A stretch of DNA of 6,164 nucleotides from an uncultured Collinsella sp. (GTDB lineage: Bacteria; Actinomycetota; Coriobacteriia; Coriobacteriales; Coriobacteriaceae): positions 1 through 6,164 of the forward strand of contig URYU01000104.1 in the NCBI GenBank assembly GCA_900552155.1. The letters run 5' to 3'. The notes under the pieces are model-generated. The model did not search any database. It saw only the letters and a list, made by a program, of their open reading frames with translations, and was not told the origin of the DNA. The position numbers and the translations under genes were made by a program. Shown piece after piece: positions 1 through 6,164 of this stretch; position 1 is the first letter of the stretch; every line of letters begins with the position of its first letter.

Positions 1-1
1 C

Positions 2-289
2 CGAAAGAACATCAAGCTATTCCTACCGGAATCGTATGAATGGCTCGTGTTGAAGTCGGGATTATTCAACAGCAAACACATTAAGGACATGCTGCTTAAC
101 CCCGATGAACATATCGAAAGCTCAAAGTTCTATAGCTGGGAGAGGTTCATTACTGCAGAACTCATCGAATGCTCACGAGACACACGTTTTCGATATGACA
201 AGAGCTGCATGAACGAGGAGTACTTGAACCCCACCGCCCTTGCAGCTCTTGAGGATACTTTGCCGGAACTTGGCATTACTTCGCACTAA
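2..289 (+). CDS. C-terminal end of an unidentified protein (5' truncated by window edge)
   Basis: The frame is open from the first complete codon at position 2 to TAA at 287-289, giving 95 residues of the C-terminal end of a longer protein. A GTG at 47 could be read as a start, but the residues before it (KNIKLFLPESYEWL) look like normal protein and run on without a break, so the true start is probably outside the window. The segment is polar and rich in aromatic and charged residues, for example SKFYSWERFITAELIE. It has no obvious membrane helix or signal peptide. I do not recognise the family and assign no function. GC is about 46% by my count, against roughly 60% in sampled parts of the operon, and the gene runs on the opposite strand. 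It therefore probably belongs to a different, possibly acquired, block. Its stop overlaps the stop of the convergent glycosyltransferase gene by 4 nt. Confidence 0.7.
   Translation, partial: RKNIKLFLPESYEWLVLKSGLFNSKHIKDMLLNPDEHIESSKFYSWERFITAELIECSRDTRFRYDKSCMNEEYLNPTALAALEDTLPELGITSH
286..289. other. Overlapping convergent stop codons
   Basis: The four bases CTAA carry TAA of the plus-strand gene (287-289) and, on the other strand, TAG of the 828-aa glycosyltransferase (286-288). The two genes therefore meet tail to tail with a 4-nt overlap. I see no hairpin plus T-tract on either strand close by, so transcripts from both sides may run into each other. Confidence 0.85.
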
Positions 290-2772
290 AACGAGAAGTA
301 CTCACTGTCGGAGGATAGGTTCGGTCCGAGCCACGGGTCACCATCGAGGAAGAGCTCCGGCCAGCGTTGCATGAACAGAGCTTGCTCGCGTTTCCAGCGG
401 CGCAGCTTTTCCTCGTTAGCCTCTTCCCTGCCGCGCGAGGTGAACTCGTAGTGGTACAGCTCGGCATAGGGCGTAAAGATGGTGCGGTAGCCCGCCTCCC
501 ACACGCGCAGGCAAAAGTCTGCGTCGTTAAAGCCGACGGCGAATTCCTCGTTGTAGCCCCCGACCTGCTCAAATACGTCACGTCGCACCATCTGGCAGGC
601 GCCCGTTACGGCGCTAAAGTTGCCCGGACGCACAGCACGGGCAAGATAGCCCTCGCGCTTTGCCGAGAAGTCTTGGTTGGCATGGGCAAGTGCGCCGCGC
701 ACACCGACCAAAATGCCAGCGTGCTGCACAAGGTGGTCGGCAAAATAGAGCTTGGCACCCACCACGCCCGCATCGGGACGTTGCAGACAACCCATCATCT
801 CTTCGATAAAGTCGGGGCTAATGACCTCGGTATCGTTGTTGAGCAGCAGCAGGTAGTCGCCCTTGGCGTGCTCCACACCAAAATTGATGATCTGAGAGTA
901 ATTGAACTCGCCCGGCCAGTACACAACGCGCGCGATACCCTTGCCTTCGGATGCCGCAGCCACGCGCTCTGGCAGGGTTTCGTAATACGCAAACGTCTCC
1001 GGGGCTTCGCTGTTGTTCTCCACCAAGACGATCTCGTAGTTGGCATACGCGGCCTTCTGGGCGATCGACATCACACAGGCGTCAAGCGTCTCAATGTGAT
1101 CCTTGGTGGGAATCACAATACTCACCAGCGGCGCAGGCTCCGGCAGCGCATAGCGCATGCGGTAGACAAACGGCGTCTCGGCCTCCTCGACCGTTCCGCA
1201 AATGCCCAGCGCGTCAAAGTGACGCTGAAGCGCAAGGCGCCCGGCTTCAATAGCATACGGCTTGCTATCGGCAGAGCCATCGGCGGTCGACCCCGGATGA
1301 ACGCGCCAGTGATACAGCACGTGCGCAACATGCTCAAACCGCGCGCCCGCCGAAAGGCAGCGAAGCGTCAGGTCGTAATCCTGGGCACCCGCAACATCTT
1401 CCGGAGACATGCCAATGTGATCGATGAGCGCCTTCTCCACCATCAGAAAATGCGTCACGCAGTTATGGCTATAGAGCAGGTCGACGTTGAGCCGCGTCTT
1501 AAAGACCGGCTGGCCCCACTCCCCCGTTTTCTGGAACATGTCCTCGTCGCAGCACAGGACCTGGGGCCGCTCGCCCTCGGCGGCCCTGTTCAGCGCGGCA
1601 ACATAATGGAATAATGCGTCCGGTTCCAGAATGTCGTCATGGTCCAAGAACGCGATGTAGTCTCCAGCCGCCTGCTGAATACCAGCGTTGGTGTTGAGCA
1701 CAATGCCGCCGTTGCCGGGCAGCTCGATGCGACGAACGCGCTCGTCGTTGGCACTTGCTGCAAGATTGGCCACCGCATCCCATTCGGGCGAGGCATCCAT
1801 AAGCAGCAATTCCCAGTTGTCATAGCTCTGAGCTAGCACCGAGTCCAGCAGCTCGCGCAGGTAGACCCGATCAGTCTTGTAGCACGGCACCACAATGCTC
1901 ACGAGTGGTCTATAGGCAAAAGCCACCGAAGCGACACGCTGGCACGCCAAATTGCCCGGCTTTGCGCGATGCTGCTCAAACCAACGTCGATAAGCTGCGT
2001 CGTCTGCACGCGCATCCTTCATGCGGTTCCAGCTGTCGTCGACCATGCCGTTGTACAGGCGACCATCCATGGCGCAAAAACCACTCTGAATCTGCTCCGT
2101 GGGATCGCTCACAATCGCGACAAAATCTCGTATATCCTGAGGCATCTCAACGCTCAGATACGTTTTGTTGACGCGGCATCCGTTCTGCTGCGGTACATCG
2201 ACCTGCGATTCAAACACATGCACGGTGATATCGATAGCGTTCATATGCGTATCGAAGACCTGGAGCTCAGGTGCGCACTGGGGGTCTCCCACCCACGTAA
2301 CCTCATAGCGCCACACCGCGCCGGCGTCTGCCGGTAAATAACGAACGGCATCGATCTCATAGCGACCGCAGCACTCGCCGCGCTGTGCATCGCGAACGAG
2401 CGCACACATCGCAGCCTTTGCTTTGTAGTTAATCTTGGATTCCAGCTTGGCCACGCGGCTATCGAGGCGAATGGAGCCAAGCTTTTGGCCACCGGACACA
2501 AATGCAGCGTCGATCGTAGAGCCATCCAAAAACGGAAGCACCAAGACGGCAAGCTCGCGCTCGTAATCGGCAACGGAAGGGCAAAGCGCCAGCACACGGC
2601 CATGGTCAACCGGGAGTACCAGCGACGGCACATAAGAACCGCTCGTCGTCGCGCGGACAAAGGCCTGAGAACCTTCTTGCTCAATAAGCGCGGCGACATC
2701 CTGGCCGGCAAAACGAAGCAGCACAAACAGACGGCCCTGGCTGCGGCAAAGTGCCAAACGCTTGATACTCAT
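286..2772 (-). CDS. Two-domain family 2 glycosyltransferase, RfbC-like, with unrecognised N-terminal region
   Basis: This 828-residue protein carries two GT-A fold family 2 glycosyltransferase domains. Domain 1 (about 289-520) opens with PLVSIVVPCYKT, has the metal/nucleotide motif DHDD at 377-380, a QDYD motif at 464-467 and HWRVHPGS at 488-495. Domain 2 (about 548-800) opens with PLVSIVIPTKDH, has NNDTEV at 645-650, the likely catalytic-base motif NDADFCLR at 749-756 and HYEFTSRG at 774-781. This order matches Myxococcus RfbC-like O-antigen and rhamnan-type transferases, which add sugars to surface polysaccharides from nucleotide donors; the donor and linkage cannot be read here. Residues 1 to about 285 match nothing I recognise. 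No signal peptide or membrane helix is apparent, so I place it in the cytosol or at the inner membrane face. The ATG directly follows the TAG of the upstream gene (TAGATG) with only a weak GAGAAG 5 nt before it, which suggests translational coupling. It is the last gene of the operon. Confidence 0.93.
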   Translation of the reverse strand: MSIKRLALCRSQGRLFVLLRFAGQDVAALIEQEGSQAFVRATTSGSYVPSLVLPVDHGRVLALCPSVADYERELAVLVLPFLDGSTIDAAFVSGGQKLGSIRLDSRVAKLESKINYKAKAAMCALVRDAQRGECCGRYEIDAVRYLPADAGAVWRYEVTWVGDPQCAPELQVFDTHMNAIDITVHVFESQVDVPQQNGCRVNKTYLSVEMPQDIRDFVAIVSDPTEQIQSGFCAMDGRLYNGMVDDSWNRMKDARADDAAYRRWFEQHRAKPGNLACQRVASVAFAYRPLVSIVVPCYKTDRVYLRELLDSVLAQSYDNWELLLMDASPEWDAVANLAASANDERVRRIELPGNGGIVLNTNAGIQQAAGDYIAFLDHDDILEPDALFHYVAALNRAAEGERPQVLCCDEDMFQKTGEWGQPVFKTRLNVDLLYSHNCVTHFLMVEKALIDHIGMSPEDVAGAQDYDLTLRCLSAGARFEHVAHVLYHWRVHPGSTADGSADSKPYAIEAGRLALQRHFDALGICGTVEEAETPFVYRMRYALPEPAPLVSIVIPTKDHIETLDACVMSIAQKAAYANYEIVLVENNSEAPETFAYYETLPERVAAASEGKGIARVVYWPGEFNYSQIINFGVEHAKGDYLLLLNNDTEVISPDFIEEMMGCLQRPDAGVVGAKLYFADHLVQHAGILVGVRGALAHANQDFSAKREGYLARAVRPGNFSAVTGACQMVRRDVFEQVGGYNEEFAVGFNDADFCLRVWEAGYRTIFTPYAELYHYEFTSRGREEANEEKLRRWKREQALFMQRWPELFLDGDPWLGPNLSSDSEYFSF

Positions 2773-2775
2773 CTA
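2770..2775 (-). other. Zero-gap stop/start junction TAGATG
   Basis: Read on the minus strand, TAG of the 355-aa glycosyltransferase (2773-2775) is followed at once by ATG of the 828-aa glycosyltransferase (2770-2772). Both are in the same frame, with no base between them. The nearest Shine-Dalgarno-like sequence is GAGAAG at 2778-2783, which is weak. Terminating ribosomes restarting on the adjacent ATG is the likely mode of expression. Reading through the TAG would fuse the two proteins. Confidence 0.8.
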
Positions 2776-3840
2776 CACTTCTCGCTTTCCCAGGGCGTTC
2801 GCTGCCATGCGTTTGCAGGCGCCCAAGCGCCCAAACCTCAAGACGTCGTAATCGAACATGAGCTTTTTGCACTCACGGGCATTGGGGGCCTTGCTGGTAA
2901 GCGCCGCACGCACCATAGCGGCAACAGACGGGGCACATTGCGCGAGCGCGGCATCGCTGCCTACGGCTGAACCGGCAAGGGCCGCGGCGACGGCAGCAAA
3001 CACCTTGCCACAGTCCGAGCCCAGCAACCTGAGCGCGTCGTAAAGCACCAGATCGCACAGGAAATATGCCAGATCATCGGCGTGCTGTACATCGAGACCG
3101 TCGCGCTGCCAGTCAGCCAGCACCGCGGAGTAAATCTTCACGTGCTCCAGCAGGCGCGTCTCGTCGTCATAGCGCATGGTGTCCATGAGCGAGCCCTTGC
3201 GCGCCACGCGGTAGTCGTACAGCCTGTTCGAATTAAGCGCGGTCTTGCGCGAGCGACCGTACACGGCAAAATCGAAGACCTGGTCCTCGCCATACTTGAC
3301 GGTCTCGTCGAACACGATCCCGTTGCCCAACAAAAACTCACGCTTGCAAGCGGTGCGCCATGCAAAGGGGCGAGACGCTTCCTTAAACAGCAGGTCGGAG
3401 CTATAGCCTTCAAACGACACATCGCGCGGGCTCAGCACATAGTTAAGCCACGGATACCCTGCCTCCAGCGGATACGGATTCGCGCCAAAGGTCAAAACGT
3501 CGCAGTCCTCGCGCTCAAAGGTATCGACGATCACGCGGCATGCATCGGGCGTAAAGCGGTCGTCGGAATCCAAAAACGCGACGATAGACGCCGTGGACGC
3601 AGCGATGCCTGCATTACGTGCACTCGACAGGCCGCCGTTCTCCTTATCGACCAGCCTAAAGCGCGCGTCCTTTTCGCAATAGGCAGCCGCAATATCGCGC
3701 GAACCGTCCGGCGAGCCATCGTTGACTAACACGCCTTCCCAATCGGGCATGTCCTGCGCAAGCAGGGAGTCCAGGCACCAGGCCAGGCACTCCTCCACTT
3801 TGTAGATGGGAACGACAACGGAAATCTTGGGGGTAACCAT
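2773..3840 (-). CDS. Family 2 glycosyltransferase (GT2), 355 aa
   Basis: This is a single-domain GT-A enzyme that should transfer a sugar from a nucleotide donor to a growing polysaccharide precursor at the cytoplasmic membrane face. With the ATG at 3840 as residue 1, the N-terminus reads VTPKISVVVPIYKVEECL. VNDGSPDGS follows near residue 39, NGGLSSARNAG near 68, the metal-binding DSDD at 91-94, the likely base motif GEDQVF at 184-189 and YDYRVARKGS at 208-217. The last 70 or so residues are alanine-rich and helical in character; no membrane helix is evident. A GTG at 3846 also opens the frame, but it sits only 3 nt from AGGAG, whereas the ATG is 9 nt away, so I chose the ATG. The AGGAG overlaps the upstream stop. 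Its layout, including the C-terminal helical region after the catalytic domain, resembles the protein at 5046-6086, so the two may be diverged paralogues. Donor and acceptor are unknown. Confidence 0.92.
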   Translation of the reverse strand: MVTPKISVVVPIYKVEECLAWCLDSLLAQDMPDWEGVLVNDGSPDGSRDIAAAYCEKDARFRLVDKENGGLSSARNAGIAASTASIVAFLDSDDRFTPDACRVIVDTFEREDCDVLTFGANPYPLEAGYPWLNYVLSPRDVSFEGYSSDLLFKEASRPFAWRTACKREFLLGNGIVFDETVKYGEDQVFDFAVYGRSRKTALNSNRLYDYRVARKGSLMDTMRYDDETRLLEHVKIYSAVLADWQRDGLDVQHADDLAYFLCDLVLYDALRLLGSDCGKVFAAVAAALAGSAVGSDAALAQCAPSVAAMVRAALTSKAPNARECKKLMFDYDVLRFGRLGACKRMAANALGKREV

Positions 3841-3849
3841 AATCACGCG

Positions 3850-3855
3850 CTCCTA
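3850..3855 (-). promoter_or_regulatory. Shine-Dalgarno overlapping the upstream stop (TAGGAG)
   Basis: The minus strand reads TAGGAGCGCGTGATTATG. The first TAG is the stop of the interrupted glycosyltransferase (3853-3855), and AGGAG (3850-3854) lies 9 nt from the ATG at 3840. The site decides the start of the next gene in favour of this ATG over the GTG at 3846. It also implies that ribosomes ending on the upstream gene help load the next one. Confidence 0.7.
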
Positions 3856-4971
3856 CTGTGCCGCCGGCACGTCATCGGGATGCGGGTTATCGCCATAGGC
3901 GCGCTGATACGTCAGCACGCGCCAGACCAGCGGCAGGCCGCCAATCTTAAAGTAGTGCTTAAACGTATTGAGTTTGCCCGGCTTCTTAAAGTCAAAGCGC
4001 GAATCGATATAGGCGCGGGGCGACTTGACCATCAGGCGCAAGTCGGTCTCGCCGCGCGGATCGAACAGCGACAGGTCAAAACGACCGGCATCCCAGTCGG
4101 CCTTGAGCACAGGAGCGGCCTTCGTCCAAAACAGCCCACGCAGCTCATCGACCAGTCGCTCGTCATTCCAACGGTACGTATCGACCTTCATGCGCATTAA
4201 AATGCCCTGGAGCTGAGCCTTGAGCTCGGGGCGCTCTTCCAAAAAGCGCTGCATCTCGGCATATTCGTCGCACACGCAAAATACCTTGTTGGGCGAATTA
4301 ACGGAGCTCTTCTCGTTGTCTTGGCGATAGCACAAAATGGGGTCCGCGATAAACGCAGCACGCTCGGCGCATGCCCAGACCTTAAAGTTAAAACCCGCAT
4401 CCTGCTACGAAGCACCCGGCGTGGGAAGGAAGCGAATCTGATTGTCGTTGAGGAACTCGCGCAGATAGATGGCAGACCAAATGGAAGGTTTGCGGTAGAA
4501 GATGCCCGGGCGATCGACGGGGCGATACGCGGCGCCCGTCATATGCTCGTCGATAATTCCAAACAGCTCACGGCGCTCGCTGGGCGCAGACCAGTACAGG
4601 TAAAAGTCGCCCTTAACGACATCGGCATGCTCAGCATCGGCCTTGGCGACCAGCTTTTGGAGCGAATCCTCAAACATGAAGTCGTCGGACTCAAGGATGC
4701 CCACGTACTCGCCGCGCGCCATCTCCAGGCCGCGGTTCATCGAGTCACCGTAGCCGCTGTTGGCCTTGTCGATCATCTTTACACGGGAGTCGCGCTCCAT
4801 GTACTCGCGGATAATCGCCGGCGAGCTGTCGGTCGACCCGTCGTTGATACAGATAATCTCGATGTCCTTGAGCGTCTGCGCAACGGCGGAATCGAGGCAC
4901 TCGCGCAGGTAGCGCTCAACATTGCAGATGGGAACAAGCAGCGAAACTTTAGGGGTATCAGAGTTCTGCAA
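3853..4971 (-). pseudogene. Family 2 glycosyltransferase interrupted by one in-frame amber codon
   Basis: The frame covers 372 residues plus a final TAG, with an amber stop as codon 189. The first part (188 residues) has the GT2 nucleotide-binding half: KVSLLVPICNVERYLRECLD, INDGSTDSS near 42, a GYGDSMNRGLEMARGEY segment and the metal motif ESDD at 94-97. It ends FLPTPGAS. Straight after the stop, in the same frame, come QDAGFNFKVW (190 onward) and YRQDN at 215-219. These are the usual continuation of this GT2 subfamily, in which I recall a tyrosine at the interrupted position. The 188-aa product lacks the QD motif and the acceptor half, so it should be inactive. The downstream part has only a TTG at 4335 as a possible start, without a convincing ribosome site. 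The start of the whole gene is TTG at 4971, backed by AGGAGG 5 nt upstream. One point mutation (TAC or TAT to TAG), a sequencing error, or suppression would each explain it. Confidence 0.85.
4405..4407 (-). other. In-frame amber codon (codon 189) inside a GT2 gene
   Basis: The plus-strand bases CTA read TAG on the minus strand. The codons before it encode TPGAS and those after it QDAGFNF, without any shift of frame. The next codon is CAG, and the following 183 codons are open to the normal end of the gene. A single base change from a tyrosine codon is the simplest origin. Confidence 0.85.
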
Positions 4972-4976
4972 GAGAA

Positions 4977-4982
4977 CCTCCT
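4977..4982 (-). promoter_or_regulatory. Strong Shine-Dalgarno AGGAGG for a TTG start
   Basis: AGGAGG lies 5 nt upstream of TTG at 4971. It is the best ribosome-binding site in the window and is why I accept the TTG as the start of the interrupted glycosyltransferase. There is no ATG in a better place before the conserved KVSLLVPI segment. Confidence 0.75.
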
Positions 4983-5005
4983 GTTGGATAGCGTGTAACA
5001 GGGTT

Positions 5006-5014
5006 ATTTTAGCA
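5006..5014 (-). promoter_or_regulatory. Possible extended -10 promoter element in the only operon gap
   Basis: The 74-nt gap between the TAA at 5046 and the TTG at 4971 is the longest in the operon. On the minus strand it contains TGCTAAAAT, which matches an extended -10 (TGnTAnnnT). No good -35 box is found 17 nt upstream, where the sequence is GC-rich. If used, transcription would begin near 4999 and leave a leader of about 28 nt before the start codon. Chance occurrence is quite possible. Confidence 0.25.
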
Positions 5015-5045
5015 GCCGAGTTGCGGCGGGCGGCAGCGCTTGGAA

Positions 5046-6086
5046 TTAGATAAAGCGCACCAGGCAGGCTTTGAGACCGCGAGTCGAAAGATAGAACAGC
5101 GTGGCGTCTGCCATCGAAACGCCCGAGGTCGTCGCAACGAGCTTGTGGGCAACGCGTCGAACGGCGCCCTTAACAGGCATATCCGCCCACTCCGTTCCCA
5201 AAAACGTCGTGAGGTCCATGTTGACGCGAGCCGCCACGCGATGGGAGTCATCGGCATCCAAGCGCGCCAGGTCGAACACAATTAGGTCCAAAAACCAAGT
5301 TATCAGCTCGCCGGGGCACAGGTCCAGAAGACCGTAGGCCGCCCAGTCCTCCAAGACCTCCTCGAGCATCCTCATGTGGGCGTCAAGCTTTTTGGCGCGA
5401 GCCTCGGCACTGTTGAACTCGTGCGTCGCCGATTCACTCTCCATCACGTAGTGGTAGAACTTGTCCGGCATGACGACGGTCTTGCGGGCAAGCGCATAAG
5501 CCGCAAATTGGAAGACGACGTCCTCGCCCAAAGCCAAACCGGGGGCGAAGCGAATACCTTCGCGATTGAGCAGCTCGCGCGAAAAAGCCGCGCGGCAGGC
5601 ATAGGGCTGCGCATTCGAATGGAACAGCAGTTGGGGATCACGGACGCCGAAGGTACCAGCTTTGGGGCTCATGAGTTGCTGGACGCGTTTGGGGGCAGCA
5701 TCGGCAGGTTCACAGACGCCGCCAAAGACGGCGGCCTCGGCATCTGCAGACTCCATGGCATGCAGCACACGCTCGACCGTCTGGGCATCGATGTAATCGT
5801 CGGCGTCCACAAAAAAGACGGTCTCGCCCTCGGCGGCATCGATACCGGCATTTCGAGCGCATGAGACGCCCGCGTTTTCCTGGTCAATCACCAGTACGCG
5901 ATCGTCGGCCTGCGCGATCCGGCGCAACGCGTTCAACGAATCATCAGTCGAACCGTCGTTGACGCAGACAACCTGAATCGAGCGCTCGGACTGGGCCAAC
6001 AGCGAATCGAGACATCGCTGAGCTGAGTTTGCAGAGTTGTATACGGGAACGACAATGGTCGCTTTGGGGCTCGCGGCTTCTCCCAT
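5046..6086 (-). CDS. Family 2 glycosyltransferase (GT2), 346 aa
   Basis: This is a single-domain GT-A sugar transferase, probably acting on a lipid-linked polysaccharide precursor at the cytoplasmic membrane face. In order it shows KATIVVPVYNSANSAQRCLD (8-27), VNDGSTDDS near 42, ENAGVSCARNAG (70-81), the metal motif VDADD at 93-97, the likely catalytic base in GEDVVFQF at 187-194 and YHYVMESES at 211-219. A helical C-terminal region of about 110 residues follows. No membrane helix or signal peptide is apparent. The ATG at 6086 is preceded by AGGGGG at a 9-nt spacing, and that sequence overlaps the end of the upstream gene, whose stop lies 6 nt before the ATG. The motifs from the central segment onward (arginine before the RELL segment, GED, YxY, then W..YGL and LDLIVFDLARL) run parallel to the protein at 2773-3840. 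It ends with TAA, unlike the other minus-strand genes here, which end with TAG. Specific substrate unknown. Confidence 0.93.
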   Translation of the reverse strand: MGEAASPKATIVVPVYNSANSAQRCLDSLLAQSERSIQVVCVNDGSTDDSLNALRRIAQADDRVLVIDQENAGVSCARNAGIDAAEGETVFFVDADDYIDAQTVERVLHAMESADAEAAVFGGVCEPADAAPKRVQQLMSPKAGTFGVRDPQLLFHSNAQPYACRAAFSRELLNREGIRFAPGLALGEDVVFQFAAYALARKTVVMPDKFYHYVMESESATHEFNSAEARAKKLDAHMRMLEEVLEDWAAYGLLDLCPGELITWFLDLIVFDLARLDADDSHRVAARVNMDLTTFLGTEWADMPVKGAVRRVAHKLVATTSGVSMADATLFYLSTRGLKACLVRFI

Positions 6087-6092
6087 ACTGAC

Positions 6093-6164
6093 CTACCCCC
6101 TCAGCGATTCGATGAGGAAGGCGGCGACCACGCCTGGGCCTCCAACCGAGGCGTAATACTTAGC
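6093..6164 (-). CDS. C-terminal 23 codons of an upstream operon gene (partial)
   Basis: From the right edge the minus strand reads, without a stop, a peptide beginning AKYYASVGGPG and ending FLIESLRG, then TAG at 6093-6095. The start is outside the window. The peptide is too short to assign to a family. It is credited as coding because its stop sits 6 nt before the next ATG and its last codons contain the AGGGGG ribosome site of that gene, as expected within this tightly packed operon. A role in the same polysaccharide pathway is inferred from position only. Confidence 0.6.
   Translation of the reverse strand, partial: AKYYASVGGPGVVAAFLIESLRG

Noticed and set aside
47..289. A complete 80-aa gene starting at GTG 47
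   Set aside because: The frame is open to the window edge with protein-like sequence before the GTG, and no clear ribosome-binding site precedes it. A 5'-truncated gene is more likely.
367..1614. A 415-codon plus-strand open frame opposite the 828-aa glycosyltransferase
   Set aside because: It is in exact codon register with the minus-strand gene. Long antisense frames arise there when TTA, CTA and TCA codons are rare, as in GC-rich genes. Its translation lacks recognisable domains, while the minus strand has clear GT2 motifs. The same reasoning removes the plus-strand frames at 3082-3729, 4321-4998 and 5376-5864.
3853..4335. A separate 160-aa gene starting at TTG 4335
   Set aside because: The frame continues upstream to the amber codon at 4405 with GT2-like sequence, and no ribosome-binding site supports the TTG. 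It is better read as the second part of the interrupted glycosyltransferase.
4336..4404. A frameshift splitting the interrupted glycosyltransferase
   Set aside because: Both parts are in the same frame, and the 23 codons between the amber codon and the TTG at 4335 translate into family-like sequence without any shift. The lesion is a nonsense codon.
4921..4930. Cysteine in place of tyrosine in the VPIxN motif of the interrupted gene as a sign of decay
   Set aside because: VPICN occurs in functional GT2 enzymes as far as I know, so it is a tolerated variant and not evidence of damage.
5015..5027. A rho-independent terminator in the 74-nt gap
   Set aside because: The stem GCCG-CAACT-CGGC has only 4 pairs and is followed by TGCTAAAATAA on the minus strand, with no T-tract.
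3795..6070. Short DNA repeats (variants of GATGGGAACGACAACG) near the start of each GT2 gene
   Set aside because: These are the codons for the conserved VVPxY nucleotide-binding motif of GT2 enzymes and are explained by homology of the proteins, not by a mobile or regulatory repeat.

Overview
The window looks like a piece of a polysaccharide (cell-wall, capsule or O-antigen-like) glycosyltransferase locus. Host suggestion, as inference only: a moderately GC-rich, Gram-positive-type bacterium. GC is near 60% in the stretches I counted, GTG and TTG starts appear plausible, and gene spacing is tight. The overall flavour resembles Coriobacteria such as Collinsella. No marker gene here settles the taxon.

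Layout. Almost everything lies on the minus strand and reads right to left as one compact operon: (1) the last 23 codons of an unidentified gene entering from the right edge (6093-6164); (2) a family 2 glycosyltransferase (GT2) of 346 aa (5046-6086); (3) a GT2 gene interrupted by one in-frame amber codon (3853-4971, amber at 4405-4407); (4) an intact GT2 of about 355 aa (2773-3840); (5) an 828-aa protein with an N-terminal region I do not recognise followed by two GT2 catalytic domains in the RfbC-like order (286-2772). The left edge carries the C-terminal end of an unrelated, more AT-rich plus-strand gene (2-289). Its stop codon overlaps the stop of the last glycosyltransferase tail to tail.

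How the genes work together. Four glycosyltransferase genes carrying five GT-A/GT2 domains fit the sequential addition of sugars from nucleotide-activated donors to a lipid-linked repeat unit at the cytoplasmic face of the membrane. No transmembrane segment is apparent in them, and neither donors nor acceptors can be read from sequence. Junctions are 6 nt, 74 nt, a stop/Shine-Dalgarno overlap and 0 nt, which suggests translational coupling. The single 74-nt gap may hold a weak internal promoter.

Most notable. The second GT2 is cut exactly before its conserved QD motif by a TAG, while the rest of the frame is fully preserved, so the lesion looks recent, strain-specific or erroneous. In addition, genes 3, 4 and 5 all lie in one reading frame from 4971 to 286, separated only by TAG codons. 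I found no RNA genes, CRISPR, insertion sequences or convincing terminators. There is no gene-free stretch above 300 bases.
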